Made by a program: the position numbers and the translations under genes. DNA of 64,000 bases from Neolentinus lepideus HHB14362 ss-1 (taxonomy: Eukaryota; Basidiomycota; Agaricomycetes; Gloeophyllales; Gloeophyllaceae): positions 106,836 to 170,835 of the forward strand of contig KV425620.1 of assembly GCA_001632425.1 (NCBI GenBank), read 5' to 3'. The notes below the pieces were generated by a model. The model had not been told where the DNA came from, did no database searches, and saw only the letters and a list, made by a program, of their open reading frames with translations. Shown one piece after another: positions 21,788 to 31,753 of this stretch. Numbering within the stretch: the first letter of the stretch is position 1; each line of letters begins with the position of its first letter.

Positions 21788-23499
21788 GCCCTCCTCAATA
21801 AGTTTCTGTTTGTGTTTGATGGCACCGCTGGTGCTGTTGTGCCACCACGGAGAAATCCAAACTTATTGAGTCTGCTGTTTCTCAGCTGTTTCTCATCCAA
21901 AAGTTGCATGCCACTGCTGTCACATGGTCAAGGCCAACCAATGTTGATGAATTCTGAAATGGGTGTATGTTAGATTAGATAAATATACCAAATAGAGTAT
22001 TTTCTTTGGTATTGTCCTGAACCTCAGCAAGAAGAGTAAGACCAAGATGCTGGAAATTTCCCTAAGGTACTTTGTAAGCTTTCTTGCACCGCCGAGGGCC
22101 ATAGCAGTAAGCTAACCATGTGCAAATGTGAGTATACGAGAGTAACGAGTCTCTGAAGTCAAGACAAACATAAGTGACTGAGAGCTTGGTACATCAAATC
22201 TGTGGCATGGCAACTCAAAGTCCAAACACAAGAAACAGCAAGAAACAGCAAGAAACACCTCCAGAAGGGGCACTCAATAACTGTTTCTTGGGCTGTTTCT
22301 CACTTTGATGCAGCCTTTCGGGGTCCCTGCCAAGCAGCGATCGCTCATGGGATCTGTGCATGAGTGAGAAATTGAGAAACAGCTCTGGAGGTGTTTCTCG
22401 CTGTTTCTCGTGTTCAGACTTTCAATAGCCATGCTACAGATTTGATGTACCAAACTCTTGGTCGCTTACATCACCAATACACTTCAAATGCATGTTCAGC
22501 TTACTGCTATGGCTGGTGCTCGTCGGTGGCACAGGAAAGCTTACAAACCACCTTGGAAGATCCTTCGACATCTCGGGCTCACTCTTCTCACTGAGGCACA
22601 GGATGATATCAATGAACTTGAAGCCCTTGCTGCCTTTGCACTCTTGGTTAGTCAGAAGAAAGAAGCTCAGCGCACCAGAAAACATGGGCCAAGAGGAGTG
22701 TACGATGCTATCAAGGTGGAGGAGTTCTTTTGAGTAATGCTGTATGAGTGGACAGACAGAAAGTTCAAGACATGGCTCAGGTGAGTAACCATTCCTTAGA
22801 ACACAATTAGGCATCAATAGTGCATAGGATGGACTGCCAGTCATTCTGGCATATACATGACCTCATCAAGGATGACCCCATCCTCTTCTCAGAGGGTGGC
22901 CGAAGACAGCGGCCTGTTCAATATCAGCTGGCGACATTCCTGTGTCAAATAGGTGGTGAGAGTAATGAGAAGGCCAGGGACGTGACGGCGATCACTGAGG
23001 GTACAACATACCTCTACTGCAAGTGTGTCTGTCGTGCCTTCTGCAACATCAAGACTCAACACCTTGCATGGCCAGGCCCTGAACGTCGATGGTTCCTGAA
23101 GGACTGCATGGAGGAGTATGGGTTCCCAGACTGTATTGGAATCAGGGATAGGACATTGTGTAGTAGCTTCAAAAAATGCTGTATTTGGTATATTCATCTA
23201 ATCTAACATATGCCCATTTTGGAATACACCGACATCAGCTGTCTGACAGCAGTGGCACACAGCTTTCGGATGAGAAACAGCAGACTCAATAAGTTCAGAT
23301 TTCTCCACGGCGGCACAACGGCACCAGCGGTGCCATCAAACACGAGAAATTGAGAAACAGAAACTTATTGAGGAGGGCTAGAGGTGTTTCTCAGTTCCTC
23401 ACTCACGCACAGATCCCATGAACGATCGCCGCTCGGCAGGGACCCCGAAAGGCTGCATCAAAGTGAGAAACAGCCCGAGAAACACTTATTGAGTGCCCC
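21788..23499 (+). mobile_element. PIF/Harbinger-like element with complex inverted ends
   Basis: Comparing with the uninterrupted left arm (about 12020-12050) fixes the insertion: TA flanks both sides. Outer ends are GCCCTCCTCAATAAGTTTC and, inverted, GGGGCACTCAATAAGTGTTTC. An inner inverted pair lies at about 21788-21812 and 23358-23381 (CCTCAATAAGTTTCTGTTT), and a second inverted pair at about 22270-22403 and 23383-23499 (CTTTGATGCAGCCTTTCGGG). So it is either two nested relatives or one rearranged element. The interior encodes transposase remnants. Confidence 0.55.
22509..23206 (+). pseudogene. Harbinger-type transposase remnant
   Basis: The frame 22820-23206 contains MDCQSFWHIHDLI, RRQRPVQYQLATFLCQIGG, EGTTYLYCKCVCRAF and GFPDCIGIRDRTL. 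These follow the order seen in fungal DDE transposases of the PIF/Harbinger superfamily (RPV-x-QLA-x-FL, GxxYLY, FP-x-C-x-G-x-x-D-x-T, where D is the first catalytic Asp). The upstream frame 22509-22735 (ARRWHRKAYKPPWKIL) may be an earlier exon of the same gene. The frame ends soon after the first Asp, so the second Asp and the Glu are lost. Confidence 0.55.
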
Positions 23500-23608
23500 T
23501 AATAGCTGGACTTGGCAAATTGTGCCCGTAGTTCACACATCTCCATGACTCCACGTGCATAAAACGTGTATTCCCAATAAGGAAGTGAAGTGGTAGGGCC
23601 TTGTCTCC

Positions 23609-23751
23609 ATCAAACCGAAGTCAATGGAGTACTACTTAACAGGCCGTTGAGTCCAAGTATAATAATGTCTGGCTTTGCCCTTGAAATTTCTCTGGCGTGA
23701 GGTCTGAACCGGATGAAAGGAGTCCGGATATAAAACAGATGGATCCATCAT
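23609..23751 (-). pseudogene. Decayed protein kinase copy 2, fragment up to DFG
   Basis: Reverse strand: MMDPSVLYPDSFHPV, then RQRNFKGKARHYYTWTQRPV, a TAG stop, then YSIDFG directly at the element boundary. This is the catalytic-loop to DFG part of the same kinase family. The frame continues across the 12.8-kb element into 10846 (EDMPPMEVV...SAPEH) when one copy of the 9-bp duplication is counted. The N-terminal lobe is missing: upstream sequence is unrelated and the SDHAF3 gene starts at 24028. Confidence 0.6.
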
Positions 23752-24027
23752 GAGAGCTCCTCCTGCCTGCACACGATCATCGTAGCTTGCGCTCGGCGAC
23801 ACCAAGGACCATGCCGCGAGAGGTTGATGAACGGCCCGATGATGTAGGTGCGGAAGGAGAGGGCACGGCGGTAGGTAGGTGCGGTGAAGAAGCAGCCGAG
23901 AGACTCGGACGCCCTGAATTGGGGTCCGTCGGATCAACCCGATCCCGTTTAGGAGAAATCTCAACGATTTGTCGTTAACTGTCATCCCTCTTCTTTTGTT
24001 TCTCTGTATAGGATATTCCTTACCAGC

Positions 24028-24609
24028 ATGCGATGTTCACTCATCAGATTGGCAGAATCTGTCACGACGAGACCGCTGAATATTCGTGAAGCTGGCGCAG
24101 CTTTATTACCTCCAATCCCGTATGTCAGTTGTATTTATGTAGTGCACGCTCTCCTGACTAACATGCCCCAGTTTGTACCGACGACTGCTGAGAGCGCATC
24201 GTTCGTTACCGCTTGAAATGCGTTCCCTCGGGGACGATTATGTGAAGGCAGGTACGTGCTGTCCTCTCTTTCACTATATAGTATTTTAATTTGCGTAGAA
24301 TTTCGTCGGCACAGGAGCGTGACAAATCCCGTCCACATCATCGGTTTCTTGTCACAGTGGAAAATATATCTTGACGAACTCCCCAGCGGCACTGACGCTC
24401 AGAATTTCTCTGGCAAGAAGCTCGATCCTATGCTCATGGAGAAGGTGGGTTTTCTGCTGCTGAGCTGTTATTATTGGAGCTAGACATACGTCCTTTAGAT
24501 GTCGGCGGAGCAATTAGGGCAGTTATATGAACTCATGCATGCCACGAAGAATGTCTGGAATTCAAACGTAGTTCCCGAAGGTGATGAAGGTGACGGCTCG
24601 AGGCATTGA
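24028..24609 (+). CDS. SDHAF3: Succinate dehydrogenase assembly factor 3 (LYR protein, Acn9)
   Basis: Four exons (24028-24119, 24172-24251, 24299-24444, 24499-24609) with GT-AG introns of 52, 47 and 54 bp give 142 residues. The Acn9 core is clear: [16 protein letters not shown], with the LYR motif built across intron 1, then [17 protein letters not shown], then [20 protein letters not shown]. The N-terminus is short and rich in Arg, Ser and Thr, as expected for import into the mitochondrial matrix. The family protects and helps load the iron-sulfur subunit during complex II maturation. It ends with an acidic tail and stop at 24607. Its start is only about 270 bp from the kinase fragment on the other strand. 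Confidence 0.93.
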
Positions 24610-25055
24610 TTGTGATCGTTCTGGCCAACACACAGCTTCTTTCCCTGGCCCCCTTCGGATCGTCAGCATCTTGATCATCCCGCAAACGGCGAACGACGGC
24701 ATTCGTGTACTTGACGATTGTCTGGAGTGATGCTCGGAAAGGTTTCAGCTGGCTTCTGTGTCCGCTTGGCCCTCTCATGCCGGCTCTTCGCAGCCATCGA
24801 CGTTACTGCGGTAATTGACATGTTTCGAACCCTCGTTCCTCAACCCCATTCCTCCTTCGCCTGGTATTCTCCTTCGCCTGAATGCGATCCCATGCTGTTT
24901 CTGCATCCGTTCATGGGAATATAGGAGGTCGATCTCTGTCACGTGTGATGTAGATAAGATTGCCGTCGCTCCGTGTTCATCTGTCATACCGCGCCCCAAG
25001 TATTTAAGTCGAGGGTGCTAGTCGTTCTCACAGGGTGATTTCTTTGTCTCTTACC
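24610..25055. other. Intergenic, nothing seen
   Basis: Between two forward genes. Reverse frames at 24533-24778 and 24775-24999 have no recognisable motif. Confidence 0.3.
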
Positions 25056-25938
25056 ATGGCCCAGACATTTGTGAGTTGCGATTCCAAGTTGCTGCCCACC
25101 CTCCCGAGTTTCATACGCTGGTACAGAAAGTTGCATCGACCGTCTCTCCTTACTCTGAATTACCTCCGATATGCGGCCGGTTCTTCGAGGCGAAGGCAGC
25201 CAAAGGCGAGGATCTGCAATTGATCGCTTCTTCTCCTTGGATCTAAGATGACACGTTGAGGTTTGACCTTCGATCAAATTGGCAAGGCCATTGGTAAGGA
25301 TGAGATGTGGGTGGCGGCTGTGTTCTATGCCCAGGTTCGTCTCCAAAGGACCCGTCACATCTTCAATAAACGCATGTCTGATACTTCAATGCACTTACAG
25401 GCGAAGATGTCGCCCGAGGACCTCGAGGGTCTGGCGAAGGTCCTCGATCTTCCGGCTGCTCAGATCCAGGCCGAGTTGGGCGAGAACTGGTGGCCGAACC
25501 GCGCAGGCATGGGTGAAATTCCACCCAGGGACCCAGTTCTATACCGTCTATTTGAGGTGCGTGTATTGGTACACTTAATTATAATATATTCACTCCACCT
25601 AGGGTGTCATGGTCTACGGTCACGCTATCAAGGCTAGTGTTCATTCATCCTTCGGTCAGGATGTAGCTGATAGTGTACCTGCTCTCAGGCCGTCATCCAT
25701 GAGAAGGCTAGTTGCGATTGTATCGCTGAGAAAAGGCACAATCTGATATTTGGCGGTCCAGTTCGGCGATGGTATCATGTCCATGATCGACTGCAAGGTC
25801 AACGTGACGAAGAAGCCCGACCCTAAGGGAGACCGTATCCTCCTGACGTTCGAGTAAGCTATCTCTTCGTCAAAACTTCTTGAAGGCTGTCCTCAATACA
25901 GAAACAGTGGAAAATTCCTGCCTTACGCAAAGTGGTAA
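25056..25938 (+). CDS. Cyanate hydratase (cyanase)
   Basis: Eight exons (25056-25070, 25127-25205, 25261-25334, 25401-25556, 25603-25632, 25689-25706, 25762-25853, 25902-25938) give 166 residues, the size of fungal cyanases. The enzyme converts cyanate and bicarbonate to ammonia and carbon dioxide as a decamer. Family landmarks: TFDQIGKAIGKDEMWVAAVF, ENWWPNR, PVLYRLFE with the catalytic Arg and Glu, VYGHAIKAVIHEKFGDGIMS with the catalytic Ser, and the C-terminus LPYAKW. Three introns begin GC rather than GT (25206-25260, 25633-25688, 25707-25761), each placed by the conserved protein sequence; exon 6 is only 18 nt. The start (MAQTF) depends on a 56-bp GTGAGT...CAG intron and is less certain than the rest. 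Confidence 0.92.
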
Positions 25939-28804
25939 ACGCGGCCATGCCACTCTTGACAGTGTCATATTGCACGTCTGGTTGGTCCCGCTCGTCCAGC
26001 GTGCTGTAGCCTAGTCACCCGAGTAGCGTTTGTTGTGATGGATGTGTATGAACACTCTAACATAAAGAAGGCATCTGGGATAAACGCACAAAATGACCTT
26101 GAAGAATCATATGCGAACACAGTCCATTGTCTGACTTTGGGTGCCGAAATTCGTGTCCCCGCTGTCCAGTGTCCAGTGTCTTCTGTAGTGCGATCCCAGA
26201 AATCAGCAACAGGCGGAAGAGTGAGGAGAATAGGGTGAACGCAGGTATGTGACGACCCCGTTAATTTCAGGACTTGCGCCATTTCTTCGGCTTTCTAAGT
26301 GCTACTGTCGAAGGCAACGCGTACCCCATCAACAGTCTGAACGAAAATTATTAGCGATATTGGTACCAGCGAGTGTTGGAGGAACCTCACCAGGCCGCTA
26401 AGGGTGATAATAGGGAAAAAATAGGTTCCAGTAACTCACCGGGTAAGTGTGAGTAATCAGCCCTCGAGGAAGGCTAAGCACCAGGGTTTTTAATGAGCGA
26501 GGTGAGCTACTTTTTGCAGTCTTACCATACCGCCCAGGACGCTGGATCTGATGTTTCGGCGAATATTCGGTCAATCCGGTACAGGTAACTTTCGCAACTT
26601 ACATAAAGTTCCAAGTGTAAGTTACCTCTCGCCAATCTTCTCCCCGAACGCTGATGGACTCGCTGTCGATAATATGAGGTCCTAGGGGTCTCCATCACAG
26701 AGGGAAATGTTCATCGCGCGCCCGCCGAGGAGGTCTTCGAGGGCAAGAGTCAGACTTCCGGCCTGACGGATCGCTGGGGAAGGTTCTTTTCTTCTGATCA
26801 ATATTGTTTATAGCCTCAGGATCACTCAATATGTAGTCTGTCCGTCAATGTCAACCTCGGTGCTGGGTGGGGGGGGGGGATCGGACAAGGTGTGACGCTT
26901 GTGGTGAATATCCGACTGGGACATTTCACCAACTATTAGCATAGTTCATGGAGACGTCGGCCACACATGTTTGAAGGTACAGTATATGGGATAGGTAAAT
27001 TGCTTTTTATCCGCTCCCCGCTCTGAGAATTTCTTAACCCCAGATTGCTCAATCTATACTACCGCCGGCGCAAGAAGGATTTATATATATTGGTCCTTCA
27101 TCCTGCGAGCATTGCCAAGACACCTTCTAGTGCATCGTCAAGCTGTAGGTGAGAACTCTTACGCCTAGCCGTTGCTCGACCCTAATTGTCTATTCCGTTA
27201 TTTCGCCGGCGACCAGCGTATTTCGTAGAGAATCCATCATGCAAGATGGAATATAGTTTGATGACTTTATCTGACTTCCTGCCACGAGCGGTAGTTGTGA
27301 GTGACTGTTCAGCCCATAATACTTCCAACGATTTCTAATTTTTATCTTGTTTCCGATGTTAAAGTTGTGAGTTGTCTTCACCGTTACCCTTGGCAACCCT
27401 GATCAATGAAGAACCTGGGCTCTTAATAAGCTACTCTCGATGATATCGGCAAAACCGTTCTAATTTCAACTGTTCGATGCCCTGTATTTGATATATGTTG
27501 TTGGCAATCTCACGAAGAACGTTGTGGGCGCTGTGGTGGTCGTGAAACTCCGCGTCAACGCCATGTACGGAAATAGCAGGACCATTTCAAGTCTTTCTGC
27601 TTCCTCAACAGTGGGAGAGATAGGCTGGTGGATTCCTCTGCTCATTCTGAGGATGTATTGTAAGACCTCGTTATTATCCCAAGAGCAACCAGCTGAAATA
27701 TCCTAGAGAAGCATTTTGGGACGGTAGCAACAATCTGGTCACCTGCCTTCTCATGTCTCATGTGTGCCCACACCTTACCCCTCGTCGACCCTATTCGACG
27801 CGTACGCAGCTATGCCTGTGATTGGATGCATCGCGGCGATGCCACTCAACTTGTAAACCGCTCATCTCGCAATTGGCCCGCCAGTCCGTCATGTATGTCT
27901 GGCTCTCCGTCACGCTATCATTCATACTGATCGATACTAAAGTACTACGCCTGCGTTTTCGCGGTGTATACCCTTGACCAGACGCCATACCTTATAAATT
28001 GGGTTAGTAGGACTGATATCGACCCCGATTTGTCTGAATCAGTGTCCTGTTAACCCTTTGCAGGCGACCGTCGATGGACTCGCCATTGGCTTCTATGACA
28101 TGATAACTGTCGTGCTTGTCACTTATGATCACAATTAGACGACAAAAGTCCCGATGCCTTTGGGAAAGACAAATCATCTACGGCACTAGGTCTCTCAGCA
28201 AGACCGAGGAGTTGACAGATTTCCTGGAGCTCAGACCGTCCCGCTAAAGATATGCATTCTTCCTTGTAAGCTATCTATATGGGCCGTGTCAAAGGACCTG
28301 GACCTAAGTAATGATGCGGCGTAGTATATTATATGAATCGGTTCGGGAGCTAGCAAGTACTTACGTAGATAAACACGGAACGCGAATGCCTGAGTGAAAC
28401 GGTTTCCCGTTGCCTGTCCTGCGGGGTCAGTTTGAACTTGAACAGGTTCGGTCATAAACACGACCTAACTTCAAGACTCACCGGCTTGCCGGCAATTGTC
28501 ACTTTGTGTTGTCAACCTTAGCGGTACGGAGGGCTTCTCACGATGATTTGCAGAACAGAAATGACGATAAGTCTAAGGTCTCGATCCATTTGGTACAGAT
28601 TCTGTCGTGCGGAGACCTACATATATGGTACTGTTTAATGATAGATCAGAATTACACGATGCTGATGCTTCTGGTCAACTCTCCGGTGCAGAAGGGCCAG
28701 TAGAGAGCTTCCGATGAGGTCAATTTTAATACAAGAGCACCGATATAAGCGAGAGTGTTTTTGGTATATGAACGAGTCGAACTTCCACCGAGGAGCGTCA
28801 AAAT
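25939..28804. other. Gene-poor 2.9-kb stretch
   Basis: I see no gene I can support. A G-run of about 13 lies near 26869-26881. A frame at 27488-27706 has a helix-like stretch ending LRVNAMYGNSRTIS that vaguely recalls fungal seven-helix (DUF6533-type) proteins, but no exons could be joined. Possibly degraded coding sequence. Confidence 0.3.
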
Positions 28805-30022
28805 ATGCCAACCGCACCCGTAAGTTCCATAGGCACAGAGCTGTCCTTCACCGACACTGGTCCTGTGACCGGCTCCGACACCTATACGACAGTGGTAATC
28901 CTTCACGGGTGTGGATTTCCTGCAGGTAAACAGTGATCGCGACTATACCGAGCGAGTTGCATTGACTCGCACTCTTCTCAGTTTGTTTTCAGCGATTACT
29001 CCCGTACGCCAAACAAGACGATGTCCGTCTCGTAGCTGTTAACCGCAGGCCGTATGGTGGTTCAACAAAGTACAACGAAGCCGAGCTAGAAGAACTGAGA
29101 ACCGGCCAGATATCGTTCTTGCACAGGACAGCCTCAGAGCTCGCGAACTTCCTTCTGTGGTTCGTTGACACGAACCACATCCCGCCAGTCAGTACGAGCG
29201 GGAGGCAAGGAGGTATTTGCGTCCTGGGCTGGTCGTTAGGAAATTCCAGTGTCATGACATTATTGGCTTACCCCGAGATAATACGACCGGAGATGTCGGC
29301 CAAGTTGGAGCGGTACCTCCGAAAGATTTTGCTATATGGTACTCGTAACGGTTTACTCGGACAGAAGTGTATGCTGACTAGTACAGCATAGATCCTCCCC
29401 ATTGCGTCTTCGGGTATGATAAACCGAAAGGCTCATACGACCCCTTTGAAGATCCTGCATTCGCCAACGACCCAGCTGCCACCTTCAAGCATCTCTGCCT
29501 TTGGGCCACAGCATATTATGACCATGTCGATCCATCTGTACGATGCAAGTCAGGCCTCGACTTTTCCAAATTAGGCACAAAATCCGCCATGATGCATGTC
29601 TCAGCTGAAGAATGGGCAACTATCACAGATGGCGAAGCTGCTGCAATGGCGGATGTTGATATGATTTACCGGATGCAGCCAGCCATACAGATTCAGACAC
29701 GTAAGGTGCTCTTCGACGAGAGCGTGTTTAGCACGTTTTTGCCCAAGGTCAAGATTGTCCTGTTATATGGCACAGCATCGTTCTGGACTTCCGTCTTCGC
29801 CTTCATCGAGACAGAGAGGCAGTACAGAGAACATCGTGCGAAGGGACAAAAAACACGACCTATGGCATTCTTTACGCTCGAAGATTCGAGCCATTTCGTG
29901 AGTGTTTCTGCCCACATTCCCTTGGTACTGAATGAGAACACCTCCTGAAGGCGCATTGGGACGAACCGAAACGCTTCTGGACTGCGATAGTTAAAGTCAT
30001 CGATAACAGCTTCCAGATCTAG
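28805..30022 (+). CDS. Alpha/beta-fold hydrolase
   Basis: Four exons (28805-28925, 28982-29338, 29392-29897, 29951-30022) with GT-AG introns of 56, 53 and 53 bp give 351 residues. Features in order: TTVVILHGCGFPA (the HG oxyanion region after strand 3), LVAVNRRPYGGSTKY, the nucleophile elbow GWSLGNSS near residue 140 (G-x-S-x-G), and KVKIVLLYGT. The catalytic His is probably in DSSHF/AHWDEPKRFW at the end, joined across the last intron. No signal peptide, so probably cytosolic. Basidiomycete genomes carry many such proteins; the substrate cannot be predicted. Acceptor choice in intron 1 (28981) is set by the reading frame. Confidence 0.85.
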
Positions 30023-30729
30023 AGCTTGCAGCTTCAGACAGACAGGCAGTAAGGAAATGATGCATTATGCAGGGTTTGTGACAAAAAATATGGCAGCGTG
30101 CTGCGCTAGAGACGATGTCCGTATTCAAGTCATGCACGTGTGCACGTTTGAACGACAGCAGGCGCTGGTTCGGGTTATGCCGAACCCGAGTTTGCAAGTG
30201 CTTGTTTATAATAATTTGGTCACATTAATGTCGTTTCCGAGCTCCTGTGTTCAACGTTCATGCACATGTACCAACGCAGCATCTATCTCTTACGTTCAGC
30301 AATGCTAGCAGTCAATCTGCGTCGACGTGCTTGGGAACGTGACATGTACTCTTAGCTCCCTCGACTTTTGTCAAACCATCGACCTTGACACTGGTAGCTC
30401 GCTTTGATGCATCCAATAGTAATCCTTTGCTACCATGATCACTTCGGGCAAAGATAAATCCCCATGCAGAATGACACGAAATCCAATGTGCGACAAACTT
30501 CTTTGTGTAGAATCTCCATGCCGCTCAATCCGCTTAGACCAGCAGTCTGAAATCTGACACGGTCGGGACTTAGTCATACCTGCGGCTATCAGTTGACTAT
30601 GAACGCATCGCCGCTCTATTCATCTACATCATCCCTACCAGGTACTGTCTTTCTGTTCTGTACCATATTCGTCACGTAGGAACTTGTGCAAACTTCGAAG
30701 CCGGTCTTCAAGAATCAAGACGCCTAGCC
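30023..30729. other. Intergenic, nothing seen
   Basis: No recognisable coding frame between the hydrolase and the Ser-rich protein gene. Confidence 0.3.
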
Positions 30730-31609
30730 ATGCCTGACTCACTCGCGCCGCCCTCTGTTCCCCTGTCCTCGTCCTCATCCTCGTCCTCATCTTCTCTCTC
30801 TCTCAATGATAGTAGCGATTGCCCAAGCATGCTCTTTTCGGACTCGCTATCCTCAGACTCGTACTCGGATATCTCGGACTCGCTCAGTGACCCTCCGCCT
30901 CGTGCTTCTGTTAGCGGCGACCTACCTTCCGAGCCAGCATCATTGTCGAGTCACTCCTTGGAGCAAGCACCAGGGACAGGGAGCCAGGAGAACACTCCTA
31001 AAGCAAGCTGCTGTGCCGTTTTTGGAACGGAAGACGCTGGGTACGAGGCTGATTTCGAAGGTCGACATCATCGCAAGTGCTTTGTCCATGTGTCTCTTGC
31101 AGGTGCAGACCACCAACGCAAAGTTGTACCCCGTCGTAGAAGGCTCTCCTTGCTCGCTTGCAGCACCCATCCACCTCCGCCGTTCTCACCACGATCACCA
31201 TTAGAGGAAGGAATTCGAGACGAACTGCCATCACCACCTGTAGCGTCCTTGTCTGAAAATCTTCCGTGTCCAGCCGTGCAGGCCGAGGGTGCCCTGCATG
31301 CGAAAGCTATGACCTACCCCGCGCCACAACGGCCACTGTCTCCTCGGTTGCACTACATCAGGGGTTCGCTAGGTCATCCACAACAATATTTCAACCGCTG
31401 GCAGAGAATGGATTATCGTAAGACTGCCTTTTTCTCCGACCGATCTCGGGTAACACATCGGACTAGAACATCGCAATGTCGCCTCCTTGGGGAGCTCTTT
31501 TCCTAGCTCTCAGTCGTATGACAACCTGACCTTCGACTCTTTCATGTTGATGGCGGAACAAGCGAACTCGCACCATGCGAGACGTCATAGCGTTAGTGGG
31601 CTTCTATGA
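30730..31609 (+). CDS. Unrecognised Ser/Pro-rich protein
   Basis: ATG at 30730 opens MPDSLAPPSVPL followed by a run of ten Ser. Exons 30730-31417 and 31467-31609, joined across a 49-bp GTAAGA...TAG intron, give 276 residues. The spliced end reads SYDNLTFDSFMLMAEQANSH and RRHSVSGLL, more protein-like than reading straight on to the stop at 31504. A second, in-frame 42-bp intron (31061-31102, GTCGAC...TTGCAG) is possible; it would not change the frame. The protein is low complexity with basic patches (VVPRRRRLSLL) and no known domain. The coding call rests on frame length and splice fit only. Confidence 0.5.
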
Positions 31610-31753
31610 GGTACCTGAGCCCGCGTGTGCAGTTACAGAACTCATGTATACATTTGTTGGATGGAATATCACTGCTTGGATTTATGGCAGTTGAATCTCA
31701 CAAAACAAGTACACTCCAGATTGTTATGGTCGACCTCCCACCTAATGAGCAGC

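Larger units (their letters stand above)
10847..23608. mobile_element. Inverted-repeat element with 9-bp target duplication, carrying nested insertions
   Basis: Left end GGAGACAAGGCC at 10847; the right end is its reverse complement, ending at 23608. The arms match imperfectly for about 200 bp once later insertions are removed (left 10847-10942 plus 12014-12125; right 23608-23500 plus 21787-21690). The flanks ATCAAACTG (10838-10846) and ATCAAACCG (23609-23617) form a 9-bp target duplication with one transition. Long inverted repeats and a 9-bp duplication point to a Mutator-like (MULE) group, but no transposase of that type is present. Subtracting the insertions leaves about 0.7 kb, so the original element was non-autonomous. 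Confidence 0.7.

Noticed and set aside
25056..25223. Reading the cyanase first exon straight through as a 62-codon protein
   Set aside because: The conserved enzyme sequence lies in another frame and requires introns at 25071-25126 and 25206-25260.
26869..26881. G-run that might form a quadruplex
   Set aside because: It is a single homopolymer tract without further G-runs at suitable spacing.
27488..27706. Frame with a membrane-like helix resembling DUF6533 proteins
   Set aside because: Only one short stretch fits and no adjoining exons could be found.
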